From contig JAQVNJ010000040.1 of the NCBI GenBank assembly GCA_028703175.1, positions 1 to 42,975 of the forward strand: DNA of 42,975 bases, written 5' to 3'. Each line of letters starts with the position of its first letter. Position 1 is the stretch's first letter. A model generated the notes under the pieces. The model made no database searches and had not been told where the DNA came from. It saw only the letters and a program-made list of their open reading frames with translations. This stretch comes from JAAYCB01 sp012744395 (GTDB taxonomy: Bacteria; Planctomycetota; Planctomycetia; Pirellulales; Thermoguttaceae). Of this stretch, positions 7,930-16,970 are shown piece after piece. A program made the translations under genes and the position numbers.

Positions 7930-9687
7930 CTACTGGGACGCGACCTTGCCGTCGGTCCGCCGGTCGGCCGCGCCGACGTAGCGGCCGGTCTTCGCGTCCA
8001 GGCCGATCAGGTGCGCGTCTCCTTGACGCGACGCCTTCGCATTCAGGTTGTGGCCCATTTGCCGGAGCCGCTCGACGGCCCGCGCGTATTCCGGCCGTTG
8101 GGCGCCCTCGAAACTGACCCTGTCGGGCAGCCACTGGTGATGGAGCCGCGGGGCGTCGACCGCCTGGCGCGGGTCCATGCCGAAATCGACGACGTTCAGA
8201 ATCGTGCAGAGCACCGTGTTGATGATCGTGCGGCCGCCGGGACTGCCCGTCACGAGAACCAGCCGGCCGTCGCGGAGGACCAGGGCGGGCGTCTGCGAGC
8301 TGAGCATCCGCTTGCCGGGGGCGATCACGTTGGCCGGCGTGCCGATCCGCCCGGCGCGGTCCGTGTGGCCGGGAATGTGGTTGAAATCGGTCATCTCGTT
8401 GTTCAGCAGGAAGCCCGCTCCGCGGACGACGACGCGGCAGCCGTAGGAATTCTCCAGCGTGTAGGTATTGGCCACGGCCATCCCGCCGGCGTCGATCACC
8501 GAGAAGTGCGTCGTCTCGGGAGACTCGCCGGCCAGGGGGATCTCCGGGGCGATCGCTTCGCTTGGCGTGGCCTTGCCCCGATCGATCCCGGCGGCGAGCC
8601 TCTTGGCGTGTTCTTTCGTGGTCAAGTGGGGTGGGATGGAGACGAAGTCGGCGTCGCCCAGGAATCGCGCCCGATCGCAGTAGGCCCTCCGCATGGTCTC
8701 GATCACCAGGTGCATGGCGCGCGCCGTCCACTGCGGCGGCTGGCCCTGCGGGACTTCCGGCGAGGGGGTCTGGTTGAGTTGGAAGTTCTCCAGGATATTG
8801 AGCATTTCGATCAGGCAGATTCCGCCGCTGGAAGGGGGTGGCGGTCCGTAGACGTCGTAGCCGCGATACGTGCCGTGGATCGGCTCGCGGAGCTTGGGCT
8901 GGTACGCGGCCAGGTCTTCCTTGGAGATCAGCCCGCCGCCCGCCTGCATCTCGGCCACGATCAGGTCGGCGATCGGGCCGCGATAGAAGGCGTCGCGCCC
9001 GCCGTCGGCGATCCGCTGGAGGGTCTGGGCCAGGTCGGGCTGGACGAGGCGATCGCCGGTGAGCCACTTCTCCTTTCCCGGCGGCCCGTAGACCCGCTGG
9101 AACTCGGCGAACTGCCGGGTTCCTTGAAGCACGCCGTTGAGCGATCGGGCCAGGGCGTCGTTGACCTCGAATCCATCGCGGGCGAGCCGCACGGCCGGCA
9201 TGACGAGGTCCCGCCAGGGGAGCGTGCCGAATTTCTCGTGCGCCAGCACCAGGCCGGCGACCGTGCCCGGCGTGCCGGCCACGCGGTGGCCGGCCATGCT
9301 GAAATTCCGTGCCAGCATGTCCGCGGTTGCGGCCGCCGGCGCGGTCTCGCGGTACTCGACGCAGACCGGCTCCCTCTCCGGTCCCGGATAGACCATCATG
9401 AATCCGCCGCCGCCGACATTTCCCGCCGCCGGCCAGGTGACGGCCAATGCCAGGGCCGTCGCCACGGTCGCATCGACCGCATTGCCGCCCTGGTTGAGCA
9501 CCGCCAGGCCCACGTCGCTCGCCGGCGGCGAGACGGTGACAACGATGCCGCGCGCCCGCTCGGCCGGCTGCTGCGCGCGCTCCGCGCCGAAAATCTGGCC
9601 CGAAAGCGCCACGGCGACCAGGATTGCGAGGAAGGTCCGAACCAGGCGGCTGCGGTATTCGACAATTTGCACGGCTTTGGTCCTCAT
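7930..9687 (-). CDS. ggt: Gamma-glutamyltransferase (glutathione hydrolase) precursor
   Basis: The 585-residue secreted Ntn-hydrolase cleaves or transfers gamma-glutamyl groups of glutathione and related compounds in the periplasm. ATG 9685-9687 gives a good signal peptide ('RTFLAILVAVALSGQIFGAE'); upstream in-frame starts lack family similarity. The large-subunit motifs include 'GGNAVDATVATALALAVT', 'GNVGGGGFMMVY' and 'YRETAPAAAT'. The autocleavage site is 'PETTHFSVID': Thr392 would become the N-terminal nucleophile of a 194-residue small subunit, close to the usual size. Substrate-binding 'PGKRMLSSQTP' and 'TGSPGGRTIINTV' are present. The stop is 42 bases from the end of petB, in convergent orientation. 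No companion gene is adjacent. Confidence 0.95.
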   Translation of the reverse strand: MRTKAVQIVEYRSRLVRTFLAILVAVALSGQIFGAERAQQPAERARGIVVTVSPPASDVGLAVLNQGGNAVDATVATALALAVTWPAAGNVGGGGFMMVYPGPEREPVCVEYRETAPAAATADMLARNFSMAGHRVAGTPGTVAGLVLAHEKFGTLPWRDLVMPAVRLARDGFEVNDALARSLNGVLQGTRQFAEFQRVYGPPGKEKWLTGDRLVQPDLAQTLQRIADGGRDAFYRGPIADLIVAEMQAGGGLISKEDLAAYQPKLREPIHGTYRGYDVYGPPPPSSGGICLIEMLNILENFQLNQTPSPEVPQGQPPQWTARAMHLVIETMRRAYCDRARFLGDADFVSIPPHLTTKEHAKRLAAGIDRGKATPSEAIAPEIPLAGESPETTHFSVIDAGGMAVANTYTLENSYGCRVVVRGAGFLLNNEMTDFNHIPGHTDRAGRIGTPANVIAPGKRMLSSQTPALVLRDGRLVLVTGSPGGRTIINTVLCTILNVVDFGMDPRQAVDAPRLHHQWLPDRVSFEGAQRPEYARAVERLRQMGHNLNAKASRQGDAHLIGLDAKTGRYVGAADRRTDGKVASQ

Positions 9688-9771
9688 TCTGGTGCAGGGC
9701 AGGTGAGATTGTCGCGGAACGGTCGGCGGCATTGTAACACAAGGCAGGCGCGACAATCGACCACGCGCCTC

Positions 9772-9799
9772 TGGAGTGCGACGATTCACCGCCGCTTTC
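9772..9799 (+). repeat. Dispersed palindromic repeat, family A, copy 2
   Basis: It matches 25 of 28 bases of the copy at 4845-4872 in the same orientation. The substitutions weaken the stem (GCGACGATT-CACCGCCGC), so this copy is a poorer hairpin. It lies 85 bases upstream of the ggt start, where termination of ggt is not a plausible role. Confidence 0.55.
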
Positions 9800-9813
9800 A
9801 CCCAAGCGGCAGA

Positions 9814-9907
9814 CTCTAACCCGACGCGTCAGCGAGGCCAGCTCGGTCAGCCGTCCTCGCTTACGCGTCGGGTTGAGAGCCGTCCTCGCTTACGCGTCGG
9901 GTTGAGA
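9814..9907. repeat. REP-like cluster built on an ACCCGACGCGT-AGCGAGG unit
   Basis: Two identical 28-base units (9851-9878 and 9880-9907, period 29) read CCGTCCTCGCTTACGCGTCG followed by GGTTGAGA. A third, inverted and slightly diverged unit precedes them at about 9814-9840 (AACCCGACGCGTCAGCGAGG). Inverted pairing between the first and the others would form a strong stem. Units like this recur in planctomycete genomes, in my recollection; that is family knowledge and was not checked here. Confidence 0.6.
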
Positions 9908-10483
9908 ATCGGCTCAAGAATGATCGGGGGGCGATAGCGGCGATCGACCGCTGCACGCGTACGCCCGTAAGTCTGTTGAACCAGCGAGTCAAGCGTCCCT
10001 GCCAGGTTGATTCTGAACGCTGACACCGATAGCATCTGCGTCCTCTCCCGGGGGGGGTGACTGGAGGTGGATTGCTGCTCCGCAAGCTGCCGCACCGGGC
10101 AAGGACCATCAACGTTGACCGACCGCCTTCTGCATTGCCCATCAAGCGCACAGCCTTGACGCGGCCCATGAGCTTGTTCCAGAAGCATGATTGTTCTCTG
10201 CTTACACCGAAGGCCCTGCTCCAAACATCCGTCCCGACGCTACAGCCAGCGGTGTCCCCTGGCCAAGAACGTCGGAACAAAACCAGGAAATGCAACTGAT
10301 TGCTGATCGTTGGACTTTTTACCACCCCAGCGCTGCCTGGCCCTATCGAAGGGGACTCCCCTCCCTCTCGTCCGGGCCAATCGAACTCGCGGACGATAGG
10401 CAGAGTCTCTGTCGATCGTTCCGCGTGAGCGGGTGTCATGGCGATGGCGCTTTGCGGAGTAAGCCTGCTCACCCTGTTTTGGA

Positions 10484-10516
10484 AAGACAAAAAAGAAAGC
10501 GGCGCTGAATCGCCGC
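10484..10516 (-). terminator. Probable intrinsic terminator of the PEP-CTERM gene
   Basis: On the minus strand a perfect GCGGCG-ATTCAG-CGCCGC stem (10499-10516) is followed directly by TTTCTTTTTTGTCTTT. It lies about 117 bases after the stop of the minus-strand PEP-CTERM gene. The stem belongs to a family A dispersed repeat, in the opposite orientation to the other two copies. Confidence 0.6.
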
Positions 10517-10568
10517 ATTCCGAAAGGAGGGAGATGGCAATCCTGATTTGCATGCCCCAAGCACGCGA

Positions 10569-10601
10569 AATGGCGTCCCGGCTATCCGCCAGGACGCCAT
10601 T
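10569..10601. repeat. 10-bp perfect hairpin just after the PEP-CTERM gene
   Basis: AATGGCGTCC (10569-10578) and GGACGCCATT (10592-10601) pair perfectly around a 13-base loop. A T-rich tail (GCTTTTTCT) follows only in the plus direction, where no gene needs terminating. On the minus strand it lies 31 bases past the PEP-CTERM stop and may protect the transcript's 3' end. Confidence 0.45.
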
Positions 10602-10632
10602 GCTTTTTCTCGGGCTTATCCAGATCAACAGA

Positions 10633-11328
10633 TCAGGGGCGCCGCCTGCGGCAAAGAGCTACTGCGGCCAAGCCAAGACCCCACACTGCCAGCGACGCTG
10701 GTTCGGGTGTATGATGCAACGTGTCTCCCTCCTCGGGTGAATCAGGATCCTTAAGGTTGATGAAGCTCTCGCTTCCTTCGTTCGCAAATCCTTGCACGTG
10801 GATGCCGATTCTCAAGTCACGCCCGCCATCAAGCGCGTCGACAACATCGGCCAGCGTCTTGCCCGGCAGCAAATCGAAGGTAATGTCTAGGTATTCCCCA
10901 GGATTCACACCGTTCGGCTGCACTGGGGGGTCTGAATCAGCCAAAAAACCGGCTGTGACCTCGAAATCTATACTCTTGCCACCCGGCAAAACTGGGGGAC
11001 TAGCTTCCTGGGCAAAGGAGACTCCAGAACCCCCTGAAATACTAGCGATCCCCAATAACGTGCCATCGTCAAAGTACACATCCGTGATCGATGACTCGGC
11101 CGATCCCAGGTTGTAGAAGTGGAACTGGACTTGGTCCGTTACCCCAATCTCAATCTCAATGACATCGACAAAGAGTTGAGCTTCACCAATTGCCATACTT
11201 TCGCCGGAATTGGCAGTGATGGCGTCAAATCCATACGTAGCAAGGACAGCACCTTCAGCCGCGATTGGCACGCTCAGTAGTGCCACGGACAAAAACGCCC
11301 CAGTATGCAACCTGCTCATTTTGCCCAT
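10633..11328 (-). CDS. PEP-CTERM sorting-domain protein, unknown function
   Basis: The 231-residue exported protein starts at ATG 11328 with AAGGATAGGGG upstream; a second ATG lies three codons in. It has a signal peptide (residues about 5-27, 'AFLSVALLSVPIAAEGA'), a beta-rich middle of low similarity to anything I recognise, and a C-terminal 'TPEPASLAVWGLGLAA' followed by 'VALCRRRRP'. That Pro-Glu-Pro motif, hydrophobic helix and Arg cluster is the exosortase recognition tail, so the protein is expected to be processed and delivered to the cell surface or matrix. No exosortase gene is nearby. Base composition here is less GC-rich than in neighbouring genes, so it may be a recently acquired or fast-evolving gene. 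A terminator-like hairpin follows at 10484-10516. Confidence 0.85.
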   Translation of the reverse strand: MGKMSRLHTGAFLSVALLSVPIAAEGAVLATYGFDAITANSGESMAIGEAQLFVDVIEIEIGVTDQVQFHFYNLGSAESSITDVYFDDGTLLGIASISGGSGVSFAQEASPPVLPGGKSIDFEVTAGFLADSDPPVQPNGVNPGEYLDITFDLLPGKTLADVVDALDGGRDLRIGIHVQGFANEGSESFINLKDPDSPEEGDTLHHTPEPASLAVWGLGLAAVALCRRRRP

Positions 11329-12110
11329 TGCCCCTATCCTTCGTCAAATTGTGTCGATGAATCTGTACTCGACTGTACTATATTTACCGCTCGTCTCCAA
11401 TTTCTTACAAATGGTTGCAGGAATTTGGGCAAGTTTCCTGGGTTATCCCAAGTTAATCTGGCAGCCAGCCTCTCTATTGCAGCGTGCAATCGACCTGGCA
11501 GCAGAGCGACCCCGTCTAAAGTGCTGCATTATTCCTTCCGTTTGTTGTATATCCGTCTGGCCCCCAGCAATTGCGCCTCCAATATCCGCAGCCAAGAATT
11601 GGCGGAATTTGCAGAATCCACAAGAGGTTGCCCTGCCGTCACATCCTAGAGTTCTGATCCACATTCTCGGCTGCCTGCACTTCTGAAGGCACCTCCTCCG
11701 AAAGCGTCGCAGCTAGAAATCGTTCTCGTGACACCAGGCCGATTCCGCCCATTCTATCGGTTGTGCAAATATAACCCACCGTGTGGGTGGGATGTCGCGC
11801 AAAAGTAGGGGTAACTCTTCCTGTGCCCCCCAAGGCCCCACAATCCTCCTATTGCCAGTTCCCCCCCTTGCCTGCTATTTTTGTCACCCAAGGGCAATTG
11901 GAGACCTTCCAGCGAAAGTCGCCACGCTGCGGTCTCTGATCGGGGTTGCGGTCGAATCCGCTTCGCTACCAAGCGGTTGGGAGGGTAGGACTGCTTTGGC
12001 CGCTGCACCCGCCAAGTCTACTGGAAATCAAGTTGCCTCGTCTCATCTACTCTTTCGCCTTGCGGTTCCGTTCCCATTGATGCGCAGATTTCGTGCGCCT
12101 GGAGAGCACC
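11329..12110. other. 782-base intergenic region between divergent surface-protein genes
   Basis: No supported gene is visible. The stretch is clearly more AT-rich than its surroundings and separates two divergently transcribed exported-protein genes, so promoters for both must lie here. A TATAGT-like -10 for the minus-strand gene occurs at 11377-11382 (complement), without a good -35. A small CCCAC-CGT-GTGGG palindrome lies near 11779. Short open frames on both strands have no recognisable features. Confidence 0.5.
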
Positions 12111-15100
12111 ATGTCCCGTCTCAATCAGCGTCAGTCAGCCCCTTCTAGCCGTTCCCATCGCACAAGCCGGCGCGAGCGGACACTCGCCATCGAACCTCTG
12201 GAATCGCGCCAACTGCTCTCCGTCGTGGGGGCTCAACCCGAATTGCGAACCGCTCCGGCGATCACCGCGCAGCCCCCCGACGCGCTGCAAACCGCGGCGG
12301 AGGTTGTCGGCGCTGGCGTTCTCAGCCAGTCCTCGCTGGCCGTGCCCCCCCTCTCCAGCAACCCGGACGCGACGGCGAAGATCTACCTCGACTTCGACGG
12401 CCATTTCGAGTCCACCTGGGGGACGTACAGCGGTATCAGCACGCCCGTCTTTAGCCTCGACTCCGACCTGACCAGCTTCAGCACCAGCGAGATTGCGGCG
12501 ATCAACCAGATTTGGGCCCGCGTCTCGGAGGACTACGCGCCGTTCGATATCGACGTGACGACCATTGAGCCGGCCAGCTTCGCTGACAAGATGGGCCTGC
12601 GCGTATCCATCGGCGGCAACGGCAGTTGGTACGGCTCGGCCGGCGGGGTTGCCTACGTTGGCTCATTCACCAACTACATCGTCAACACCGTATACATTTT
12701 CCCCCAGCAATTGGCCAACAGCGCAAAATATATCGCGGAAGCCTCGTCGCACGAGTCGGGGCACGCTTTCGGACTCCGGCACCAGAGCCGCTACGACGCA
12801 AACGGCACGAAGACGGAGGAATACCACACCGGCGACGGCGACTGGGCGCCGATCATGGGCACCAGCTACTACAAGACGCGAACCACCTGGCACAACGGCA
12901 CCAGCACCATCGCCGCGACGATCTATCAAGACGACATGGCCGTGATCTCCAACACGACCAACGGCTTCGGCTACCGCGCGGACGATCACGGCAGCGCAAG
13001 CAAACCCACCCCCCTGGTCTTCTCCGGCAATACCGCCACCGCCAGCGGAATCATCGAGAAGATGGACGACCAGGACGCCTTTTCCTTCTCGACCACCGGC
13101 GGCAGCGTGACCATCACCCAGAACGTCGCGGCGATCGGCGCCAATCTCGATTCAACGCTCGAGCTGCGGACCGCCACCGGCACGATCATTGCCTCGGCCA
13201 ATCCCTCGACCAGCTACGGGGCAACGATCACGGCGAGCCTGGCCGCGGGCGACTACACGATCGTCACCGCCAGCGCGGGCCAGTACGGCTCGGTCGGCCA
13301 GTACACCGTCACGGTCAACGCCAGCACCGCGCCCGCCAACCAGGTCCCCCAGGCGGCCGACGCCACCTTCTCAATCGCCGAAAACGCCGCGGTCGGCACG
13401 CCGGTCGGCACGGTCACCGCCACCGATGCGGACAGCCCGGCGCAGACGCTCGCCTACACGATCACCGCCGGCAACAACGCCGGCGTGTTTGCGATCAACA
13501 GCGCCTCGGGCGAGATCACCGTGGCCAACAACTCGGCGCTGGACTACGAGGCAACGAGCAAGTATACGCTCACCGTCGAAGTCACCGACAACGGCACGCC
13601 GAACCTCTCCGACACGGCAACGATCACGGTCAACGTGACCGACGTGAACGAGACGCCGCTTCTGGCTGATGCAACCTTCTCGGTGGCCGAGAATGCCGCC
13701 GTCGGCACACCGGTCGGCACGCTCACCGCCGCCGATCCGGACCGCCCGGCCCAGACGCTCAGCTACGCAATCACCGCCGGCAACCCGTCCGGCGTGTTCG
13801 CCATCGACAGCGCCTCGGGCGAGATCACCGTGGCGGACAACGCGACGCTGGACTACAAGGCAACCAGCCAGTACGTCCTGACGGTGCAGGTCACCGACAA
13901 CGGCACGCCAAACCTGTCGGATACCGGCACCGTGACGATCAACGTGACCAACATCAATCAGGCGCCCGTGCTGGCCGACGCCACGTTCTCGCTGCCTGAA
14001 GACGCCGCAATTGGCACACCGGTCGGCACGCTCGCCGCCACCGATCCGGACCGCCCGGCGCAGACGCTCACCTACGCGATCACCGCCGGGAACGGCGCGG
14101 GCGTGTTCGCGATCAACAGCGCTTCGGGCCAGATCACCGTGGCCAGCAATTCGACACTGGACTACGAGACGATCAGCCAGTACGTGCTGACGGTGCAGGT
14201 CGCCGACGACGGCACGCCGAGCCTTTCCGACACGGCAACGGTCACGATCAACCTGGCCGATGTAAACGAGGCCCCGGTGCTGGCTGACGCGACGTTCTCG
14301 CTGCCTGAGAATGCCGCGGTCGGCACACCGGTCGGCACGCTCACCGCCACCGATCCGGACCGCCCGGCCCAGACGCTCCGCTATGCGATCACCGCCGGCA
14401 ACCCGTCCGGCGTGTTCGCGATCAACAGCGCCTCGGGCGAGATCACCGTGGCCGACAACTCGACGCTGGACTACAAGGCAACCGGCCAGTACGTCCTGAC
14501 GGTGCAGGTTTCAGACAACGGCGCGCCGAGCCTTTCGGACACGGCGGCGGTCACGGTCGACGTGGCTCCGATGAACCGGCCGCCCCAGATCGTCACGGTA
14601 GGTGAGCACTGGGCCGTCAAGGGCGAGCAGCTTTCGTTCGTCGTCTCGGCCTTCGACCCCGACGTTCCCCAGCAGACCCTGCGGTATTCCCTGGAGCCGG
14701 GCGCTCCGGCCGGCGCTGCGATCGACCCGGTCACCGGCCTCTTCTCCTGGACGCCGGACAGCTCGGCCGAAGCCCGAAGCTACACGGTCGACATTTGCGT
14801 GACCGACAACGGAACGCCTCCACTGGCCGACGTGGTCAAGATGGCGATCAACGTGGCCGAGCCGCTCGGCGCCGCCGACTCGCGGAGCCTGCTGGACGTG
14901 CCGGCCGCGGAGTCGCACTGGTATGCGCTGTCGACCGTTCGCGAAGGGTTTTTGACGGCCGAGGCCGCGTATGCTGGGACCGGCTCGGTCTCGATGGCGA
15001 TCTACGACGACCAGGGGCAACCGTTGGCCTCCTCGACCGGCAGCGCGGGGCTTGCGCGGATCGACATTCCGGCTGCCGCCGGCGAGGCGTTTTATGTCAA

Positions 15101-15950
15101 GGTCGCCACCACGGCAAGCGCGGTCGATCTCAGCCTGGCCAACCTGGTCTCGCAGGCCGGCGGCACGCTGGCGGTGTTCGGGACCGGCGCGGACGACGCG
15201 TTTACGTTCGACGCCTCTGGTCGGCGGATTTCCATCAACGGCCTCGTCTACCAATTCACCGCCGCGGAGGCAACGAACGTGACGTTCGACGGCGGCCCGG
15301 GCAACAATGCGGCCACGCTCAAGGGGACGGCGGACAGTGAAACGGCCAAGCTCTACCCGGGCCGAGCCGACTTGCAGGGAGCGGGCTACGAGGTCCACGT
15401 GGTCAACACCGCGTCGATTACCTTCGACGGCAACGGCGGGGCCGACCAGGCCTATCTGAACGACTCCGATGGAGACGACACATTCGTCGCCAGGCTGGGC
15501 GACTGCATGCTCTCGGGCGTCTCCTCGGCGGGAATCGGCTACTCCAGCCGCGCGCTGAACGTCGCCCGCGTGAACGCTCTTGGCAAAGCCGGCGGACGCG
15601 ACGTGGCCGAGTTCCACGAGTTCGCCGGGAGCACGTTTGTCCGCCGGGGATCGTTCGCCAATCTCTCCGGCAACGGCGTTTTCTACGAGGGGAAGTTCTT
15701 CGAGGAGACTCTGCTGGTGACGTTGGCTGCGCCGGATGATCCTGGGGGGTCGGGCGGCAAGACGAAGACCCCGCCGGGCAAATCGCAAACGTTGACCGCG
15801 GCGGAGATCGCACTGATTGACCAGGCGATCGTCGAGGGCGCGCCCGGAGCGGCCAAGGCGCTCGACCGCGACGGCGAGGCCGCCTGTCCCCCAGGGTTGC
15901 TGCGAATGGCCACGGCGCGCGTTTTCGCCGAGCTTGGGCGATCAGCGTAA
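12111..15950 (+). CDS. Large exported metzincin-like protease with cadherin repeats and planctomycete LEPRxLLS-type N-terminus
   Basis: The 1279-residue protein starts at ATG 12111 with GGAGAG six bases upstream. Its N-terminus is basic and then reads 'LAIEPLESRQLLSVV', the planctomycete extracellular-protein signature. A zinc protease domain follows: H214-E-S-G-H218-A-F-G-L-R-H224, the extended HEXXHXXGXXH motif, with a Met-turn at Met249 in 'APIMGTSY'. A pre-peptidase C-terminal-like beta domain occupies about residues 315-405. Four cadherin-like repeats of exactly 103 residues follow (416-827), each with the calcium-type 'DNGTPxLSDT' and 'ADxNExP' edges, then a fifth Ig/cadherin-like domain (about 830-925) and a long beta-rich C-terminal region. 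It ends with 'AEIALIDQAIVEGAPGAA', not with a PEP-CTERM tail. It probably acts outside the cell; the substrate is unknown. Confidence 0.85.
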   Translation: MSRLNQRQSAPSSRSHRTSRRERTLAIEPLESRQLLSVVGAQPELRTAPAITAQPPDALQTAAEVVGAGVLSQSSLAVPPLSSNPDATAKIYLDFDGHFESTWGTYSGISTPVFSLDSDLTSFSTSEIAAINQIWARVSEDYAPFDIDVTTIEPASFADKMGLRVSIGGNGSWYGSAGGVAYVGSFTNYIVNTVYIFPQQLANSAKYIAEASSHESGHAFGLRHQSRYDANGTKTEEYHTGDGDWAPIMGTSYYKTRTTWHNGTSTIAATIYQDDMAVISNTTNGFGYRADDHGSASKPTPLVFSGNTATASGIIEKMDDQDAFSFSTTGGSVTITQNVAAIGANLDSTLELRTATGTIIASANPSTSYGATITASLAAGDYTIVTASAGQYGSVGQYTVTVNASTAPANQVPQAADATFSIAENAAVGTPVGTVTATDADSPAQTLAYTITAGNNAGVFAINSASGEITVANNSALDYEATSKYTLTVEVTDNGTPNLSDTATITVNVTDVNETPLLADATFSVAENAAVGTPVGTLTAADPDRPAQTLSYAITAGNPSGVFAIDSASGEITVADNATLDYKATSQYVLTVQVTDNGTPNLSDTGTVTINVTNINQAPVLADATFSLPEDAAIGTPVGTLAATDPDRPAQTLTYAITAGNGAGVFAINSASGQITVASNSTLDYETISQYVLTVQVADDGTPSLSDTATVTINLADVNEAPVLADATFSLPENAAVGTPVGTLTATDPDRPAQTLRYAITAGNPSGVFAINSASGEITVADNSTLDYKATGQYVLTVQVSDNGAPSLSDTAAVTVDVAPMNRPPQIVTVGEHWAVKGEQLSFVVSAFDPDVPQQTLRYSLEPGAPAGAAIDPVTGLFSWTPDSSAEARSYTVDICVTDNGTPPLADVVKMAINVAEPLGAADSRSLLDVPAAESHWYALSTVREGFLTAEAAYAGTGSVSMAIYDDQGQPLASSTGSAGLARIDIPAAAGEAFYVKVATTASAVDLSLANLVSQAGGTLAVFGTGADDAFTFDASGRRISINGLVYQFTAAEATNVTFDGGPGNNAATLKGTADSETAKLYPGRADLQGAGYEVHVVNTASITFDGNGGADQAYLNDSDGDDTFVARLGDCMLSGVSSAGIGYSSRALNVARVNALGKAGGRDVAEFHEFAGSTFVRRGSFANLSGNGVFYEGKFFEETLLVTLAAPDDPGGSGGKTKTPPGKSQTLTAAEIALIDQAIVEGAPGAAKALDRDGEAACPPGLLRMATARVFAELGRSA
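13356..14591 (+). repeat. Four tandem 309-base cadherin-encoding repeats
   Basis: Units at 13356-13664, 13665-13973, 13974-14282 and 14283-14591 have exactly equal length and keep long identical stretches at DNA level (for example around GGCACACCGGTCGGCACG). No indel separates the units, which suggests recent duplication or ongoing gene conversion inside the metzincin-like gene. Confidence 0.9.
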
Positions 15951-15990
15951 GCCATATACCCAGGGCGGCGCGAGCGCGGCTACGCCGCGA

Positions 15991-16022
15991 CGGCTGATCG
16001 CTGACGGCTGACGGCTGACGAC
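15991..16022. repeat. Short GCTGACG-type tandem array
   Basis: The sequence GCTGATCGCTGACGGCTGAC and following bases repeats a 7-8 base GCTGACG unit about four times between the converging protease and pseudopilin genes. A related but longer pair of arrays lies at 27232-27372. Confidence 0.55.
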
Positions 16023-16040
16023 TATCCCGGTCGTCACGGA

Positions 16041-16970
16041 TCAATAATCCGCCTGGTCGAGAATCTCCTTGCCGCAGCTGGTCACGAGCGACGCGTAAAC
16101 GGAGATCGCGATCGACTCGGCGAGCAGCCGCGCGCTGCCGTCGCCGAAGACCACGTTCATGCCGCCGGGATGGAAGGCGAAGGCCTCGCTGTTGTTGGTG
16201 CAGTTAAGTGCGCAGGGGCCTCCGGCAGCCAGGCCATCGTAAGTAAACCCGTGCAGCGGAACCTGGTTCTGGTCGTCGGCCCAGCCGGCGCCGAGCACGC
16301 GCCCGCCGGTCACGGGAGGGTTCCCTCCGCCGGGCGCACTCTGGCTCGGGCCGAGCCCGAAGCGGGTGTAGAAGTGGGGCCGCCCGGCGGCTTCAACCAG
16401 CGCCAACGTATTGCTCAGGCCGTCTTCTACGTTCACGTCGCGGATCGGCTTGCCGGTGGAGATCATTCCCCGGGGATCCTTCGGCGGCGCCGCGTAGCCT
16501 GAGTCGATCACGATCCGCGCTACGCGCGCGGGCGGCGCGTAGTCGCAGACCGCCGTGGTTCTCTGCGAATCGATCCGGTCGACGCGGCCGCCGTCGGGGC
16601 ACGAGGGGCAGAGCAGCACCGCGAGCCGCTGGTTGACAACCTCCTGGTTCGCCGGGTCGTCCCAATCGCGGTTCCACTGGTATGCCTTCTCCAGGGCCGG
16701 TTGGTCCAGGTAGGGGAGCAGCGAGGGGACCCATCCGCGGCGGGGGGGCCCCGGGGTCGCGGCCATGGGAAACACCCGCGCGGTGGAATGGTATTGCTGG
16801 ATCGCCAGCGCCAACTGCTTCAAGCGGCTTTGGCACTGGACCCTTCGTGCAGCCTCCCGGGCCATTTGCACTGCCGGCAGCAGCAGGGCGACGAGAATCC
16901 CGATGATGGCGATGACCACGAGGATTTCGACCAGAGTGAAGGCCCGCCTGTTGGATCGTCTCTTGAACAT
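16041..16970 (-). CDS. DUF1559-family type II pseudopilin-like protein
   Basis: The 309-residue protein begins with a classical type IV prepilin leader: basic 'FKRRSNRRA', then 'FTLVEILVVIAIIGILVALL', with cleavage expected between A10 and F11 and Glu at mature position 5. The body contains 'LLPAVQMAREAARRVQC' and, near the C-terminus, 'FHPGGMNVVFGDGSARLL', the H-X9-DG motif that marks the planctomycete-expanded DUF1559 family. Such proteins are numerous per genome and are thought to be secretion-system pseudopilins or surface fibres; the individual role is unknown. The start is ATG 16968-16970. It stands alone, convergent with the protease gene 90 bases away. Confidence 0.93.
   Translation of the reverse strand: MFKRRSNRRAFTLVEILVVIAIIGILVALLLPAVQMAREAARRVQCQSRLKQLALAIQQYHSTARVFPMAATPGPPRRGWVPSLLPYLDQPALEKAYQWNRDWDDPANQEVVNQRLAVLLCPSCPDGGRVDRIDSQRTTAVCDYAPPARVARIVIDSGYAAPPKDPRGMISTGKPIRDVNVEDGLSNTLALVEAAGRPHFYTRFGLGPSQSAPGGGNPPVTGGRVLGAGWADDQNQVPLHGFTYDGLAAGGPCALNCTNNSEAFAFHPGGMNVVFGDGSARLLAESIAISVYASLVTSCGKEILDQADY

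Larger units (their letters stand above)
9688..10632. other. 945-base intergenic region rich in palindromic repeats
   Basis: No convincing gene is seen here. The region holds a family A palindrome (9772-9799), a cluster of three CCGACGCGT-type elements (9814-9907), a second family A copy in the opposite orientation (10495-10522) and a 10-bp perfect hairpin (10569-10601). Open frames on both strands are short or low-complexity and run through the repeats, so they are judged non-coding. Confidence 0.6.

Noticed and set aside
9814..9907. CRISPR array
   Set aside because: Two direct copies have a one-base gap, not unique spacers of constant length, and no cas gene is present.
9861..10628. 255-codon minus-strand open frame in the repeat-rich intergenic region
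   Set aside because: It runs through the REP-like cluster and a family A palindrome, shows no domain, signal or plausible ribosome site, and its translation looks like repeat DNA.
10438..10740. 100-codon plus-strand open frame over the hairpins
   Set aside because: It crosses the terminator-like elements and the 3' end of the PEP-CTERM gene and has no protein features, despite a GGAGG-like site near 10526.
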